From the NCBI GenBank assembly GCA_913009655.1, contig CAJVWI010000001.1, forward strand, positions 83,836 to 147,835: 64,000 nt of DNA, written 5' to 3'. The DNA comes from an uncultured Cryomorphaceae bacterium (lineage in GTDB: Bacteria > Bacteroidota > Bacteroidia > Flavobacteriales > Schleiferiaceae). Below are positions 17,418 to 25,191 of this stretch, piece after piece. The notes under the pieces were generated by a model. That model did not search any database, was not told the DNA's origin, and worked only from the letters and a program-made list of their open reading frames with translations. The number at the start of each line of letters is the position of its first letter. Positions within the stretch are counted from its first letter, which is position 1. A program made the position numbers and the translations under genes.

Positions 17418-17954
17418 ATGTACGCCATAGTAGAAATAGCAGGGCTGCAATACAAAGTGCAAAAAGACCAACGTGTGTATGTGCACCGTTTGGAAGGAAA
17501 TGAAGGTGACAAAGTAAAATTTGATCGCGTTTTTCTAGCCGAACAAAAAAGCACAGTAACAGTAGGCGCCCCAGTTATAGAAGGTGCAAGCGTGATCGCA
17601 AGCATTTTAACCCATGTTAAAGCTGATAAAGTCATAATCTTCAAGAAAAAGCGAAGGAAAGGCTATGAGAAAAAGACTGGGCATCGTCAACCGATGACAC
17701 AGATAACTGTAACAGACATTCAGTTGTCCCCCTCAAAAAAAATAACGCCACCAGATAAAAGTACTGTAGATAAAACTCCAAAACCCGAGGCAAAAAAATC
17801 GATAAAAAAAGTAGTAACTGCTAAGAAAAATGCTGATGCACCATTAAAAAAAGCAGTAAAAAAGGCTATTACAAGTAAAAAACCTGCTGACACAGCAACT
17901 AAGAAACCAGTAAAAAAAGCTGCTGCAACTAAGGCAGATTCAAAAAAGGCATAA
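17418..17954 (+). CDS. rplU: Large-subunit ribosomal protein bL21 with long basic tail
   Basis: Residues 1-103 are a normal bL21 (MYAIVEIAGLQYKVQKDQ at the start, KKKRRKGYEKKTGHRQP near residue 76-92), which binds 23S rRNA. Residues 104-178 form an extra tail of Lys, Ala, Pro and Thr in repeats such as KKAVKKA and KKPVKKA, resembling histone H1 tails and expected to be disordered. Bacteroidota bL21 often carries a C-terminal extension, but the low-complexity make-up is notable. It starts a short operon with rpmA 12 bases downstream and has its own -7 box. Confidence 0.95.
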   Translation: MYAIVEIAGLQYKVQKDQRVYVHRLEGNEGDKVKFDRVFLAEQKSTVTVGAPVIEGASVIASILTHVKADKVIIFKKKRRKGYEKKTGHRQPMTQITVTDIQLSPSKKITPPDKSTVDKTPKPEAKKSIKKVVTAKKNADAPLKKAVKKAITSKKPADTATKKPVKKAAATKADSKKA

Positions 17955-17966
17955 AACTTATATATC

Positions 17967-18239
17967 ATGGCACATAAAAAAGGTGTAGGTAGTTCAAAAA
18001 ATGGACGCGAATCTGAAAGTAAAAGACTTGGAGTCAAAATCTTTGGTGGCCAAGCAGCCTTGGCTGGAAATATTATAGTTCGTCAACGAGGGACCACACA
18101 CCATCCAGGAGAAAATGTTGGTATCGGTAAAGACCATACTCTTTTTGCTCTAAAAACTGGCACTGTTGATTTCAAGAAAAAGGCAGGTAACAAGAGTTTC
18201 GTATCTGTGCTTCCATTTTCTGAAACTAGTGTAGCCTGA
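17967..18239 (+). CDS. rpmA: Large-subunit ribosomal protein bL27
   Basis: A 90-residue ribosomal protein whose flexible N-terminus reaches the peptidyl-transferase centre. It begins directly with [19 protein letters not shown], so it has no cleavable N-terminal extension of the Firmicutes type. The core [17 protein letters not shown] and [17 protein letters not shown] are highly conserved. It follows rplU in the standard order and ends 26 bases before a strong hairpin terminator that also abuts the serS promoter. Confidence 0.97.
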   Translation: MAHKKGVGSSKNGRESESKRLGVKIFGGQAALAGNIIVRQRGTTHHPGENVGIGKDHTLFALKTGTVDFKKKAGNKSFVSVLPFSETSVA

Positions 18240-18265
18240 TTTTATAACTTTTCAATAATTCACAT

Positions 18266-18298
18266 ACCCTCTGGTGCATTTGCAGCAGAGGGTTTTTT
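18266..18298 (+). terminator. Rho-independent terminator after rpmA
   Basis: An 8-bp stem (ACCCTCTG / CAGAGGGT) with a partly paired loop is followed by TTTTTT. The T tract runs straight into the serS -7 box at 18298-18305, so terminator and next promoter are fused. Confidence 0.8.
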
Positions 18299-18305
18299 AT
18301 TTTTG
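18298..18305 (+). promoter_or_regulatory. -7 promoter box of serS
   Basis: TATTTTTG fits TAnnTTTG and ends 4 bases before the preferred serS ATG at 18310. It argues against the upstream ATG at 18274, which would lie inside the terminator stem. Confidence 0.45.
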
Positions 18306-18309
18306 CTAT

Positions 18310-19584
18310 ATGCTATTATTAAATTTGTTGCGTCAAGATCCGGAAAGTGTTATTAAGGCGCTGCTAAAGCGCAACCTTGACGCAAGACCAATAGTGAATG
18401 AAATCCTTCTTATAAATGAGGAGCGAAGAAAAATTCAAAATAAAACAGAAAGCCTCAAAGCAGAATCAAATAAGACGGCAAAGCTTATAGGATTATTGGT
18501 CCGTGATGGCAAAGCTTCAGAAGTAAATGAAATAAAAAGTAAGACTGCGTTAATTAAAAAGGAATTATTAAGCTTGGAGAAAACGCTACTTGATCTTGAA
18601 ATAAAAGAAAAAGAAACATTACTTAGTCTCCCGAATACTCCCCATAGATCCGTTAAGCAAGGTTTCTCTCCAAAAGAAAATGAAATAGTCAGCACTTGGG
18701 AAAATGATCCCCAGAGAACAAATGATGGATTAATACCCCATTGGGAATTAGCCAGCAAATACAATCTTATTGACTTCGAACGAGGAGTTAAAATTACAGG
18801 TGCAGGGTTTCCAATATATACAGGAAATGGAGCAAGGCTGCAACGCGCGTTGATTCAGTTCTTTTTAGACAAGAATACTCAAGAAGGTTACAAGGAAATC
18901 CAACCACCCTATTTTGTAAATGAAGAATCAAGTTTTGGAACCGGGCAACTTCCGGATAAAGAAGGTCAAATGTATCACATTCAAAATGATAACCTTTATG
19001 TAATACCGACATCAGAAATTCCACTAACAAATTTATACAGGAACGAGATTATTGACGAATCTAAGCTTCCGATCAAAATGACAGCTTACTCCCCGTGTTT
19101 CAGACGTGAAGCCGGATCATATGGAAAAGATGTAAGGGGTTTGAATCGACTCCATCAATTTGATAAAGTTGAAATTGTTTGCATCGATCATCCTGACAAT
19201 TCTTACAAAAGACTGGACACCATGGTTAACCATGTCGCCGGAATTTTAAAGGATTTAGGATTACAATACCGCCTACTTAGACTATGTGGTGGTGACATGG
19301 GTTTCACTTCTGCTCTAACTTATGATTTTGAAGTTTGGTCAGCAGCACAACAACGATGGCTTGAAGTATCTTCAGTTTCTAACTTTGAAACATTTCAAAC
19401 GAATAGACTTAAACTTCGTTATCGACAGAAGGACAACAAGATTTCACTGGCACACACTTTGAATGGTTCGGCCCTTGCGCTGCCAAGAATAATGGCCGCT
19501 ATTCTTGAAAACAATCAAAGTCCTGACGGGATAAACGTACCGAATGTTTTACATAAATATACCGGGTTTAAAAAGATCTCATGA
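18310..19584 (+). CDS. serS: Seryl-tRNA synthetase
   Basis: It charges tRNA-Ser. The 424-residue protein has the N-terminal coiled-coil arm (about residues 25-105, rich in Glu and Lys), and the class II core with motif 2 (FRREAGSYGKDVRGLNRLHQ, about 270-290) and motif 3 (NGSALALPRIMAAILENNQ, about 386-404). The ATG at 18310 gives the expected MLLLNLLRQDPE start; an ATG at 18274 lies in the terminator hairpin and is rejected. The stop overlaps the next gene in an ATGA, so serS heads a plus-strand run through to the O-methyltransferase. Confidence 0.96.
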   Translation: MLLLNLLRQDPESVIKALLKRNLDARPIVNEILLINEERRKIQNKTESLKAESNKTAKLIGLLVRDGKASEVNEIKSKTALIKKELLSLEKTLLDLEIKEKETLLSLPNTPHRSVKQGFSPKENEIVSTWENDPQRTNDGLIPHWELASKYNLIDFERGVKITGAGFPIYTGNGARLQRALIQFFLDKNTQEGYKEIQPPYFVNEESSFGTGQLPDKEGQMYHIQNDNLYVIPTSEIPLTNLYRNEIIDESKLPIKMTAYSPCFRREAGSYGKDVRGLNRLHQFDKVEIVCIDHPDNSYKRLDTMVNHVAGILKDLGLQYRLLRLCGGDMGFTSALTYDFEVWSAAQQRWLEVSSVSNFETFQTNRLKLRYRQKDNKISLAHTLNGSALALPRIMAAILENNQSPDGINVPNVLHKYTGFKKIS

Positions 19585-20117
19585 GAATATTTTTTTTAAT
19601 TATTTTAACATCTATTTCATGCTCTTGCAGTAACTCTCTTTTAGTTGACTTAAATGAACTCGAAAAAGATTTAAATGAATCGAGGAATCTAATTAACGAG
19701 CTTTATAACAGAGGTTTTGAAACTGCATTAAAAGATCTTGAAAGGCACGTGGAAATTGCTAAAAGCAAAGCATACAGCGCAGAAAATAAAATTTATTTTA
19801 CAAATGAATTCGAAATACTGAAAAATCGCCATAAAGAAATGATTCGGTTCTCTGATTTTTTATCAACGAATCAAATTGAGTCTAGAATTGAATTTGATTC
19901 TAAACAAATAAATGATCTGAGGCATGATATTAAAAATCATATAATTGAAAAAAATGAAGCCTTAAAATCGATTGAAAATGAAAAAAATGCCATCATTCCT
20001 TACCTCTCCGATCTAAACAATCGAATCAATTACATACTCAACTCAATCGAGACCCATGACAGTATCGATAACCATCTCCAATTAATTTGGGATAATTGGG
20101 TTCATTCAACCCCCTAA
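19581..20117 (+). CDS. Unrecognised helical lipoprotein
   Basis: I do not recognise this 178-residue protein. It starts with a hydrophobic signal (MRIFFLIILTSISC) and a lipobox-like SISCSC, so it is probably a lipoprotein anchored at about Cys14. The rest is almost entirely helical and charged, with heptad-like stretches (DLNELEKDLNESRNLINELY, AENKIYFTNEFEILKNRH), suggesting a coiled coil in the periplasm. It overlaps serS by ATGA and precedes the DUF4286 gene by 9 bases, so it is co-transcribed with serS. Confidence 0.7.
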   Translation: MRIFFLIILTSISCSCSNSLLVDLNELEKDLNESRNLINELYNRGFETALKDLERHVEIAKSKAYSAENKIYFTNEFEILKNRHKEMIRFSDFLSTNQIESRIEFDSKQINDLRHDIKNHIIEKNEALKSIENEKNAIIPYLSDLNNRINYILNSIETHDSIDNHLQLIWDNWVHSTP

Positions 20118-20126
20118 AATAGAATA

Positions 20127-20441
20127 ATGCACATATATAATGTAACCATTAATATTGATGACTCTGTTCATGATGAATGGAAAAATTGGATGCAATCTAT
20201 TCATATTCCCGAAGTACTTTCCACAGGATTATTTTTGGAATCCAGGTTTGCGCGAGTTTTAATTGATGAAGAATCGGGAACAACTTACTCTATTCAATAT
20301 CTATTTAATGAACTTGCTGATTATCAGCTTTATGAACAATTATATGCTGAAGATCTTAGAAATAAAACAGAAAAACTTTTTGGAGGACAATTTGTGGCAT
20401 TTCGAACCATGTTAGACATTATCGATATTAATAAAAAATAA
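20127..20441 (+). CDS. DUF4286 family protein
   Basis: A 104-residue cytoplasmic protein matching DUF4286, found widely in Bacteroidota: MHIYNVTINIDDSVHDEWKN start, HIPEVLSTGLF, then the TYSIQYLF strand and the FVAFRTMLDII end. The fold is probably a dimeric ferredoxin-like alpha-beta barrel; the function is unknown. It often lies close to serS in this phylum, as it does here. Spacing to its neighbours is 9 and 7 bases, so it belongs to the serS transcript. Confidence 0.85.
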   Translation: MHIYNVTINIDDSVHDEWKNWMQSIHIPEVLSTGLFLESRFARVLIDEESGTTYSIQYLFNELADYQLYEQLYAEDLRNKTEKLFGGQFVAFRTMLDIIDINKK

Positions 20442-20448
20442 AAGTACT

Positions 20449-22527
20449 ATGAAAAATTCAATCATTATTTTATTCATTGCAATTATACCAATTATGCTAA
20501 GTGCTCAAGAATCAAACAATAAACCTCTTCAAATGACTTCAGAGACTCTCTGGGAGCTGGGGCGAGTTAGTCTAGATCATGTTTCAAATGGCAAGGCTCT
20601 TTTTGGAGTTACCAATTATAATCTTGAGAAAAATAAGGGGAATAGAGAGCTATTCATAGCCGATTTAAAAAGTAACAAAACCACTCAGCTTACGGATTCA
20701 AAGACCAGTAAACATTCTGGTTTTTTAGTAAGAGGAGGAAACAGTTACGTTTACATTCAAAAAGATCAATTATATATTTCCAAAATTCATCCCGGAAATG
20801 CGGAAAAAGGAAAAAAATTAACAGCAATAAAAGGTGGCATTGGCAATGCTAAAATTGTAGAACTAGATGATGGGCGAATTTTATTAACCTTCTCAAAAAG
20901 AGTAAAATTAGATGAAACTCCACTAGAGAGACATCCTGACAAGCCTATGGCAGAGTATTCTGTTCATGATGACTTAATGTACCGTCATTGGGATAGATGG
21001 ACAGACTACAGTTATAATCATATTGCTTTTTCGATAATAGACTTAAATAATAAATCCCCTAAAACAAATTATACAGATATTATGGCGGGTGAAAAGTTTC
21101 ATTCTCCCATGCCTCCTTTTGGTGGGTCGGAAAGTTTTGATATTAGCGCAAACGGTAGGTATATTTTATATGCTAGTAAAAAACTCATTGGAAAAGACTT
21201 TACTACTCATACAAATTCAAAAATATATTTATACGACCGAGAAACTAAAAGAACTAGTACATTAAATGGTCTAGAAGGTTATGACAATAACCCTACATTT
21301 TCACCTGATGGACAGAATATAGCATTCACCGCAATGCCTGAAGATGGCTATGAAAGTGATGTTAATCAACTATATGTTATTCCAAGAGATCAATCTGGTG
21401 AAAAACGAGCCATAATTCCTATAATTCCAGCAGAATATATAAATAGTTACAAATGGATTGATAATAAAACTATCATTTACAACGAAACTACAGAAGCTAC
21501 TCAACAAATTCGTCGGTTGGATTTAATTAAAGGTAAAAATGGGCTTGCTGCAAGAAGAACTAAAGAACTCACTAATGGTGATTTCAATTATGGGGAATTC
21601 GGAGTAAGTGGTGACTTAATAATAACCGAACGTCAAGATCATAATAATGCCACGGAAATTTTCAAAATCAATAGCAAAAAATATGTTTCACCTGCTCCAT
21701 TAACAAAAGTGAATAAGGGAATATATGACTCAATTGAAATTGGCAATGTTGAAAAACGATGGATATCTACAAGTGATGGTAAAAAAATGCTTACTTGGGT
21801 TTTCTTCCCTCCAAATTTTGACGCAGAAAAAAAATACCCTACCCTTTTATACTGCCAAGGGGGTCCTCAAGCTGCAATAAGTTCATTTTATAGCTTTAGA
21901 TGGAATTTCCAATTAATGGCGGCAAAAGGCTATATAGTAGTGGCACCGAATCGGCATGGTGTTCCAGGATTTGGAAAAGAGTGGAATGAGCAAATATCAA
22001 ATGATTGGGGCGGTCAAGCTATGCGTGATTACCTAGCTGCAATTGATACTCTAGCACAAGAATCCTATGTTGATGAAAATAAACTTGGGGCCATAGGTGC
22101 GAGCTATGGCGGTTACTCTGTATACATGCTAGCAGGAATTCACAATAATAGATTCAAAGCTCTAATATCTCATTGTGGACTATTCAACATGGAGAGCTGG
22201 TATCTCAGTACAGAAGAAATGTTTTTTGCAAATAAAGACGTTGGAGGACCATACTGGCAGGCTAATGTCCCAAAAGCTTATACAGAATTTAACCCTAGAA
22301 ATTTCGTTCAAAATTGGACGGCACCGTTACTTGTTATTCATGGTGGAAAAGACTTTAGAGTACCCGTAAATCAGGGAATAGAAGCCTATCAGGCTGCTCA
22401 ATTACGAGGCATTCCCTCTAGGTTTTTACACTTTCAAAACGAAGGGCATTGGATTCTCAACCCACAAAATGGCCTTGTTTGGCATATTGAGTTTTTCTCT
22501 TGGCTCGATAAATGGTTGAAAGATTAA
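20449..22527 (+). CDS. Secreted S9 family peptidase (prolyl oligopeptidase clan)
   Basis: A 692-residue serine peptidase with signal peptide (residues 1-20, ending LSAQ), a WD40/PD40-like beta-propeller (about 30-420, e.g. YDNNPTFSPDGQNIAFTAMP) and a C-terminal alpha/beta-hydrolase domain. The catalytic Ser is in GASYGGYS (about residue 550), Asp in HGGKDFRVP, His in NEGHWI. It resembles dipeptidyl or acylaminoacyl peptidases that trim oligopeptides in the periplasm. It follows the DUF4286 gene by 7 bases. Exact specificity is not readable. Confidence 0.9.
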   Translation: MKNSIIILFIAIIPIMLSAQESNNKPLQMTSETLWELGRVSLDHVSNGKALFGVTNYNLEKNKGNRELFIADLKSNKTTQLTDSKTSKHSGFLVRGGNSYVYIQKDQLYISKIHPGNAEKGKKLTAIKGGIGNAKIVELDDGRILLTFSKRVKLDETPLERHPDKPMAEYSVHDDLMYRHWDRWTDYSYNHIAFSIIDLNNKSPKTNYTDIMAGEKFHSPMPPFGGSESFDISANGRYILYASKKLIGKDFTTHTNSKIYLYDRETKRTSTLNGLEGYDNNPTFSPDGQNIAFTAMPEDGYESDVNQLYVIPRDQSGEKRAIIPIIPAEYINSYKWIDNKTIIYNETTEATQQIRRLDLIKGKNGLAARRTKELTNGDFNYGEFGVSGDLIITERQDHNNATEIFKINSKKYVSPAPLTKVNKGIYDSIEIGNVEKRWISTSDGKKMLTWVFFPPNFDAEKKYPTLLYCQGGPQAAISSFYSFRWNFQLMAAKGYIVVAPNRHGVPGFGKEWNEQISNDWGGQAMRDYLAAIDTLAQESYVDENKLGAIGASYGGYSVYMLAGIHNNRFKALISHCGLFNMESWYLSTEEMFFANKDVGGPYWQANVPKAYTEFNPRNFVQNWTAPLLVIHGGKDFRVPVNQGIEAYQAAQLRGIPSRFLHFQNEGHWILNPQNGLVWHIEFFSWLDKWLKD

Positions 22528-22575
22528 ATAAACCAACATTAAAGGCCATTTTTGGCATCCTTTTAGTAATTATAA

Positions 22576-23814
22576 ATGAATCAAATCCCCTTTAAAACTG
22601 GAATCCTAAAAAATGGTCTTCGATGGATTCATCAAGAAGTTAGATCACCTACTGGCCATATTGGACTAATAATTCAAGCAGGCTCTCGGGATGAAAGCCC
22701 AGAGGAAGAAGGGTTAGCACATTTTATAGAGCATCTTCTTTTTAAGGGGACAAAAAAGCGGAAAGCTTTCCATATCATTTCCAGAATAGAAGATGTGGGA
22801 GGTGAACTAAATGCATATACAGGGAAAGAAGAAACAACTTTATATGCCAGCTTTTTACGTGAGCACTACGAAAGATCGATGGAGTTAATATTTGATATAG
22901 TTCAAAACGCAACCTTTCCTGATAGGGAAATACCAAAAGAAAAAGAGGTTGTTCTTGATGAAATAGACTCTTATCGGGACAGCCCTTCTGAATTAATATT
23001 TGATGAATTTGATTCTCTACTATATCCTGATCATCCACTAGGCAGAAATATTCTTGGTACTGAAAAATCAGTTCAAAGCTTTTCTAAAGAACAAGTAATA
23101 AACTTTGTCAAGCGAAATTATAGTCCTGAGAGAGCCGTATTATCATCTGTTGGAGGTATAAGTGACAGTGAATTTGAAAGATTATCAGATCGATATGCTT
23201 CCAATTGGAAAGGAGAAATGAACATTCATTCCAGAACTACTCCTTTGGTATTAAAAGGCGAAATAAAACATGTTAAAAAAGAAATACATCAAAGTCATAT
23301 CATCATTGGCGGAGAAGGTATTTCAATCCACGATAAAAACTATACTGCACTTGTTCTACTCAATAATTTATTAGGAGGCCCTTCGATGAACTCCCGTTTA
23401 AACTTAAATATTAGGGAACGTCACGGAATAGCTTATCAAATTGAAAGTTTTACAAACTCCTATAATGATTCTGGAATATGGGGCATATATGCCGGAACTG
23501 ATATAGAAACAATTGACCGCTGTCATAAACTAATCATGAAAGAATTGATGATTTTAAGAGATAAAAAACTTGGAGTACTGCAGTTCAGCAAGGCAAAAAC
23601 GCAATTACTGGGTCAAATGGCTCTAGCTCAAGAGAGCAACGTTAACATGATGACCTCCCTCGGGAAATCCATGCTAGTTTTTAATAGAGTTGATACTTTT
23701 AAAGAAATAGTCGCCAAAGTTGATGCTCTTAAAATATCTCAAATTCAAGAATTGGCACAGCAAGTTTTTTCGAGTCATGAAATGAGCGAACTTCGCTATA
23801 TTCCATTAGACTAA
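22576..23814 (+). CDS. M16 family zinc peptidase (insulinase/processing peptidase type)
   Basis: A 412-residue metallopeptidase, one M16 half-unit of the mitochondrial-processing-peptidase beta type. The inverted zinc motif HFIEH lies at residues 49-53, with the third ligand Glu in the downstream EKEVVLDEIDSYRDSP block. The M16 C-terminal domain (about 190-370) follows. No signal peptide is visible, so it is likely cytoplasmic. In Bacteroidota it often neighbours an O-methyltransferase, as here (10 bases). It lies 48 bases after the S9 peptidase gene. Confidence 0.92.
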   Translation: MNQIPFKTGILKNGLRWIHQEVRSPTGHIGLIIQAGSRDESPEEEGLAHFIEHLLFKGTKKRKAFHIISRIEDVGGELNAYTGKEETTLYASFLREHYERSMELIFDIVQNATFPDREIPKEKEVVLDEIDSYRDSPSELIFDEFDSLLYPDHPLGRNILGTEKSVQSFSKEQVINFVKRNYSPERAVLSSVGGISDSEFERLSDRYASNWKGEMNIHSRTTPLVLKGEIKHVKKEIHQSHIIIGGEGISIHDKNYTALVLLNNLLGGPSMNSRLNLNIRERHGIAYQIESFTNSYNDSGIWGIYAGTDIETIDRCHKLIMKELMILRDKKLGVLQFSKAKTQLLGQMALAQESNVNMMTSLGKSMLVFNRVDTFKEIVAKVDALKISQIQELAQQVFSSHEMSELRYIPLD

Positions 23815-23824
23815 AAAAGCATCT

Positions 23825-24463
23825 ATGCAATTCCTTCCAGTAGAAATAGACCAATATGCAGCAAAGCACACTGCAGCTCATAGTGAGCTTTTAAGTTTAA
23901 TAGAACATGAAACATGGCAAGAAGTATTAATGCCGAGAATGCTTAGTGGACATCAACAAGGCCGATTACTGAGCTTACTGTCACACTTGATAAAACCTGA
24001 TAGAATTCTCGAAGTAGGTACTTATACTGGATATTCTGCGATATGTATGGCAGAAGGACTAACAAAAAATGGATTACTCCATACTATTGACATCAACGAT
24101 GAATTAAAACCAAGAGTTGAAAAATACCTTGAGGAAGGTAATCTCTCAAACACCATCAAATTACATTTCGGAGATGCAAAACACATCATACCATCGTTAA
24201 ATGAAAAATGGGACATGGTATTTATTGATGCGGACAAAGAAAGTTATTCTGATTATTTTGATCTAGTTATTGACAACACCAAAACAGGAGGAATTATAAT
24301 TGCTGATAATGTTCTTTGGAGCGGAAAAGTTGCTGACCCAAATAAAAAAGATAACGAAACAATTGGATTAAATAATTTCAATAAAAAAATCGCTTTAGAT
24401 ATGAGAGTCGAACATCAATTATTACCCATTCGCGATGGAATAATGATCGCTCGTAAAATCTAA
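23825..24463 (+). CDS. SAM-dependent O-methyltransferase (class I, family 3)
   Basis: A 212-residue methyltransferase of the catechol/caffeoyl-CoA type. The SAM motif ILEVGTYTGYSAICMAEGL is at about residues 60-78, and MVFIDADKESYSDYF (about 134-148) plus IIADNVLWSGKV hold the usual divalent metal and substrate residues. The substrate is unknown. It is the last gene of the serS-peptidase run and overlaps the convergent kdsB by 4 bases at the stop codons. Confidence 0.92.
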   Translation: MQFLPVEIDQYAAKHTAAHSELLSLIEHETWQEVLMPRMLSGHQQGRLLSLLSHLIKPDRILEVGTYTGYSAICMAEGLTKNGLLHTIDINDELKPRVEKYLEEGNLSNTIKLHFGDAKHIIPSLNEKWDMVFIDADKESYSDYFDLVIDNTKTGGIIIADNVLWSGKVADPNKKDNETIGLNNFNKKIALDMRVEHQLLPIRDGIMIARKI

Positions 24464-25167
24464 ATACGGTCTAATTCTTTTCTTATTTTTTTTAAATCTT
24501 CGTAAGTATCAACCCCTATACCCGGAGTTTCAATTACCGAAGAATATATTTCATATTCATTTTCTATCCAACGCAGTTGCTCAAGGCGTTCATTTTTTTC
24601 TCTATTAGTAGGCTTTAATGAAGTCAATTCATCTAGAATTGAAGAATCAAAGCCATACATTCCAACATGCCGATATTTTTTCAAAGAGGAATTCTCAATT
24701 CGCCGGCTAAAATCATGACATTTACCATCATCAGCTCTATCTACATAACAATTACTTCCAGACTGATGGTCTTCTTTCAATATTGAAGTAACTAAAGTGC
24801 CTATTTTCACACTCTCGTGTTGCATTAGCGTCAATAAGATATTAATATCTGTTTCTGAAACCATTGGCTCATCTCCTTGAATATTTAAAACAATTTTTGA
24901 ATCAGTATTAATATGAGCAAAAGCTTCAGCGACTCTAGCAGTACCATTTTCGCAACTAACAGAAGTTAAAATAGCATTCCCTCCTTCTCTCTTAATCACA
25001 TCTGCTATTCTTGAATCATCAGTAGCAACATAGGTTGGTAAAACTTTTCTGACTACTTCCCACACCCTGACAATCATGGGCTTACCATTAATATCCAAAA
25101 GTGGTTTCCCTTGAAGTCGAGTACTTCCAAATCTGGCTGGAATAATTGCAATAGCGCTATTGATCAT
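24460..25167 (-). CDS. kdsB: CMP-Kdo synthetase (3-deoxy-manno-octulosonate cytidylyltransferase)
   Basis: It activates Kdo with CTP for transfer to lipid A. The 235-residue protein opens with IIPARFGSTRLQGKPL, the nucleotide-binding signature, and has NIQGDEPMV with the metal-binding aspartate and the conserved RHVGMYGF block. Length is normal. Kdo transferase waaA is 5 kb away and lpxA/C/D are at 59-62 kb, completing much of the Kdo-lipid A route. It is preceded at 24 bases by a type IX cargo gene on the same strand. Confidence 0.95.
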   Translation of the reverse strand: MINSAIAIIPARFGSTRLQGKPLLDINGKPMIVRVWEVVRKVLPTYVATDDSRIADVIKREGGNAILTSVSCENGTARVAEAFAHINTDSKIVLNIQGDEPMVSETDINILLTLMQHESVKIGTLVTSILKEDHQSGSNCYVDRADDGKCHDFSRRIENSSLKKYRHVGMYGFDSSILDELTSLKPTNREKNERLEQLRWIENEYEIYSSVIETPGIGVDTYEDLKKIRKELDRI

Positions 25168-25191
25168 ATTATTCCATGTTATTTTACCCTG

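Noticed and set aside
17760..17950. Possible tandem DNA repeat in the end of rplU
   Set aside because: The repeats are imperfect and come from the Lys/Ala-rich protein tail; no exact DNA unit is repeated.
18274..18309. Longer serS starting at ATG 18274
   Set aside because: That ATG lies inside the rpmA terminator hairpin, and the extra 12 residues do not match SerRS N-termini.
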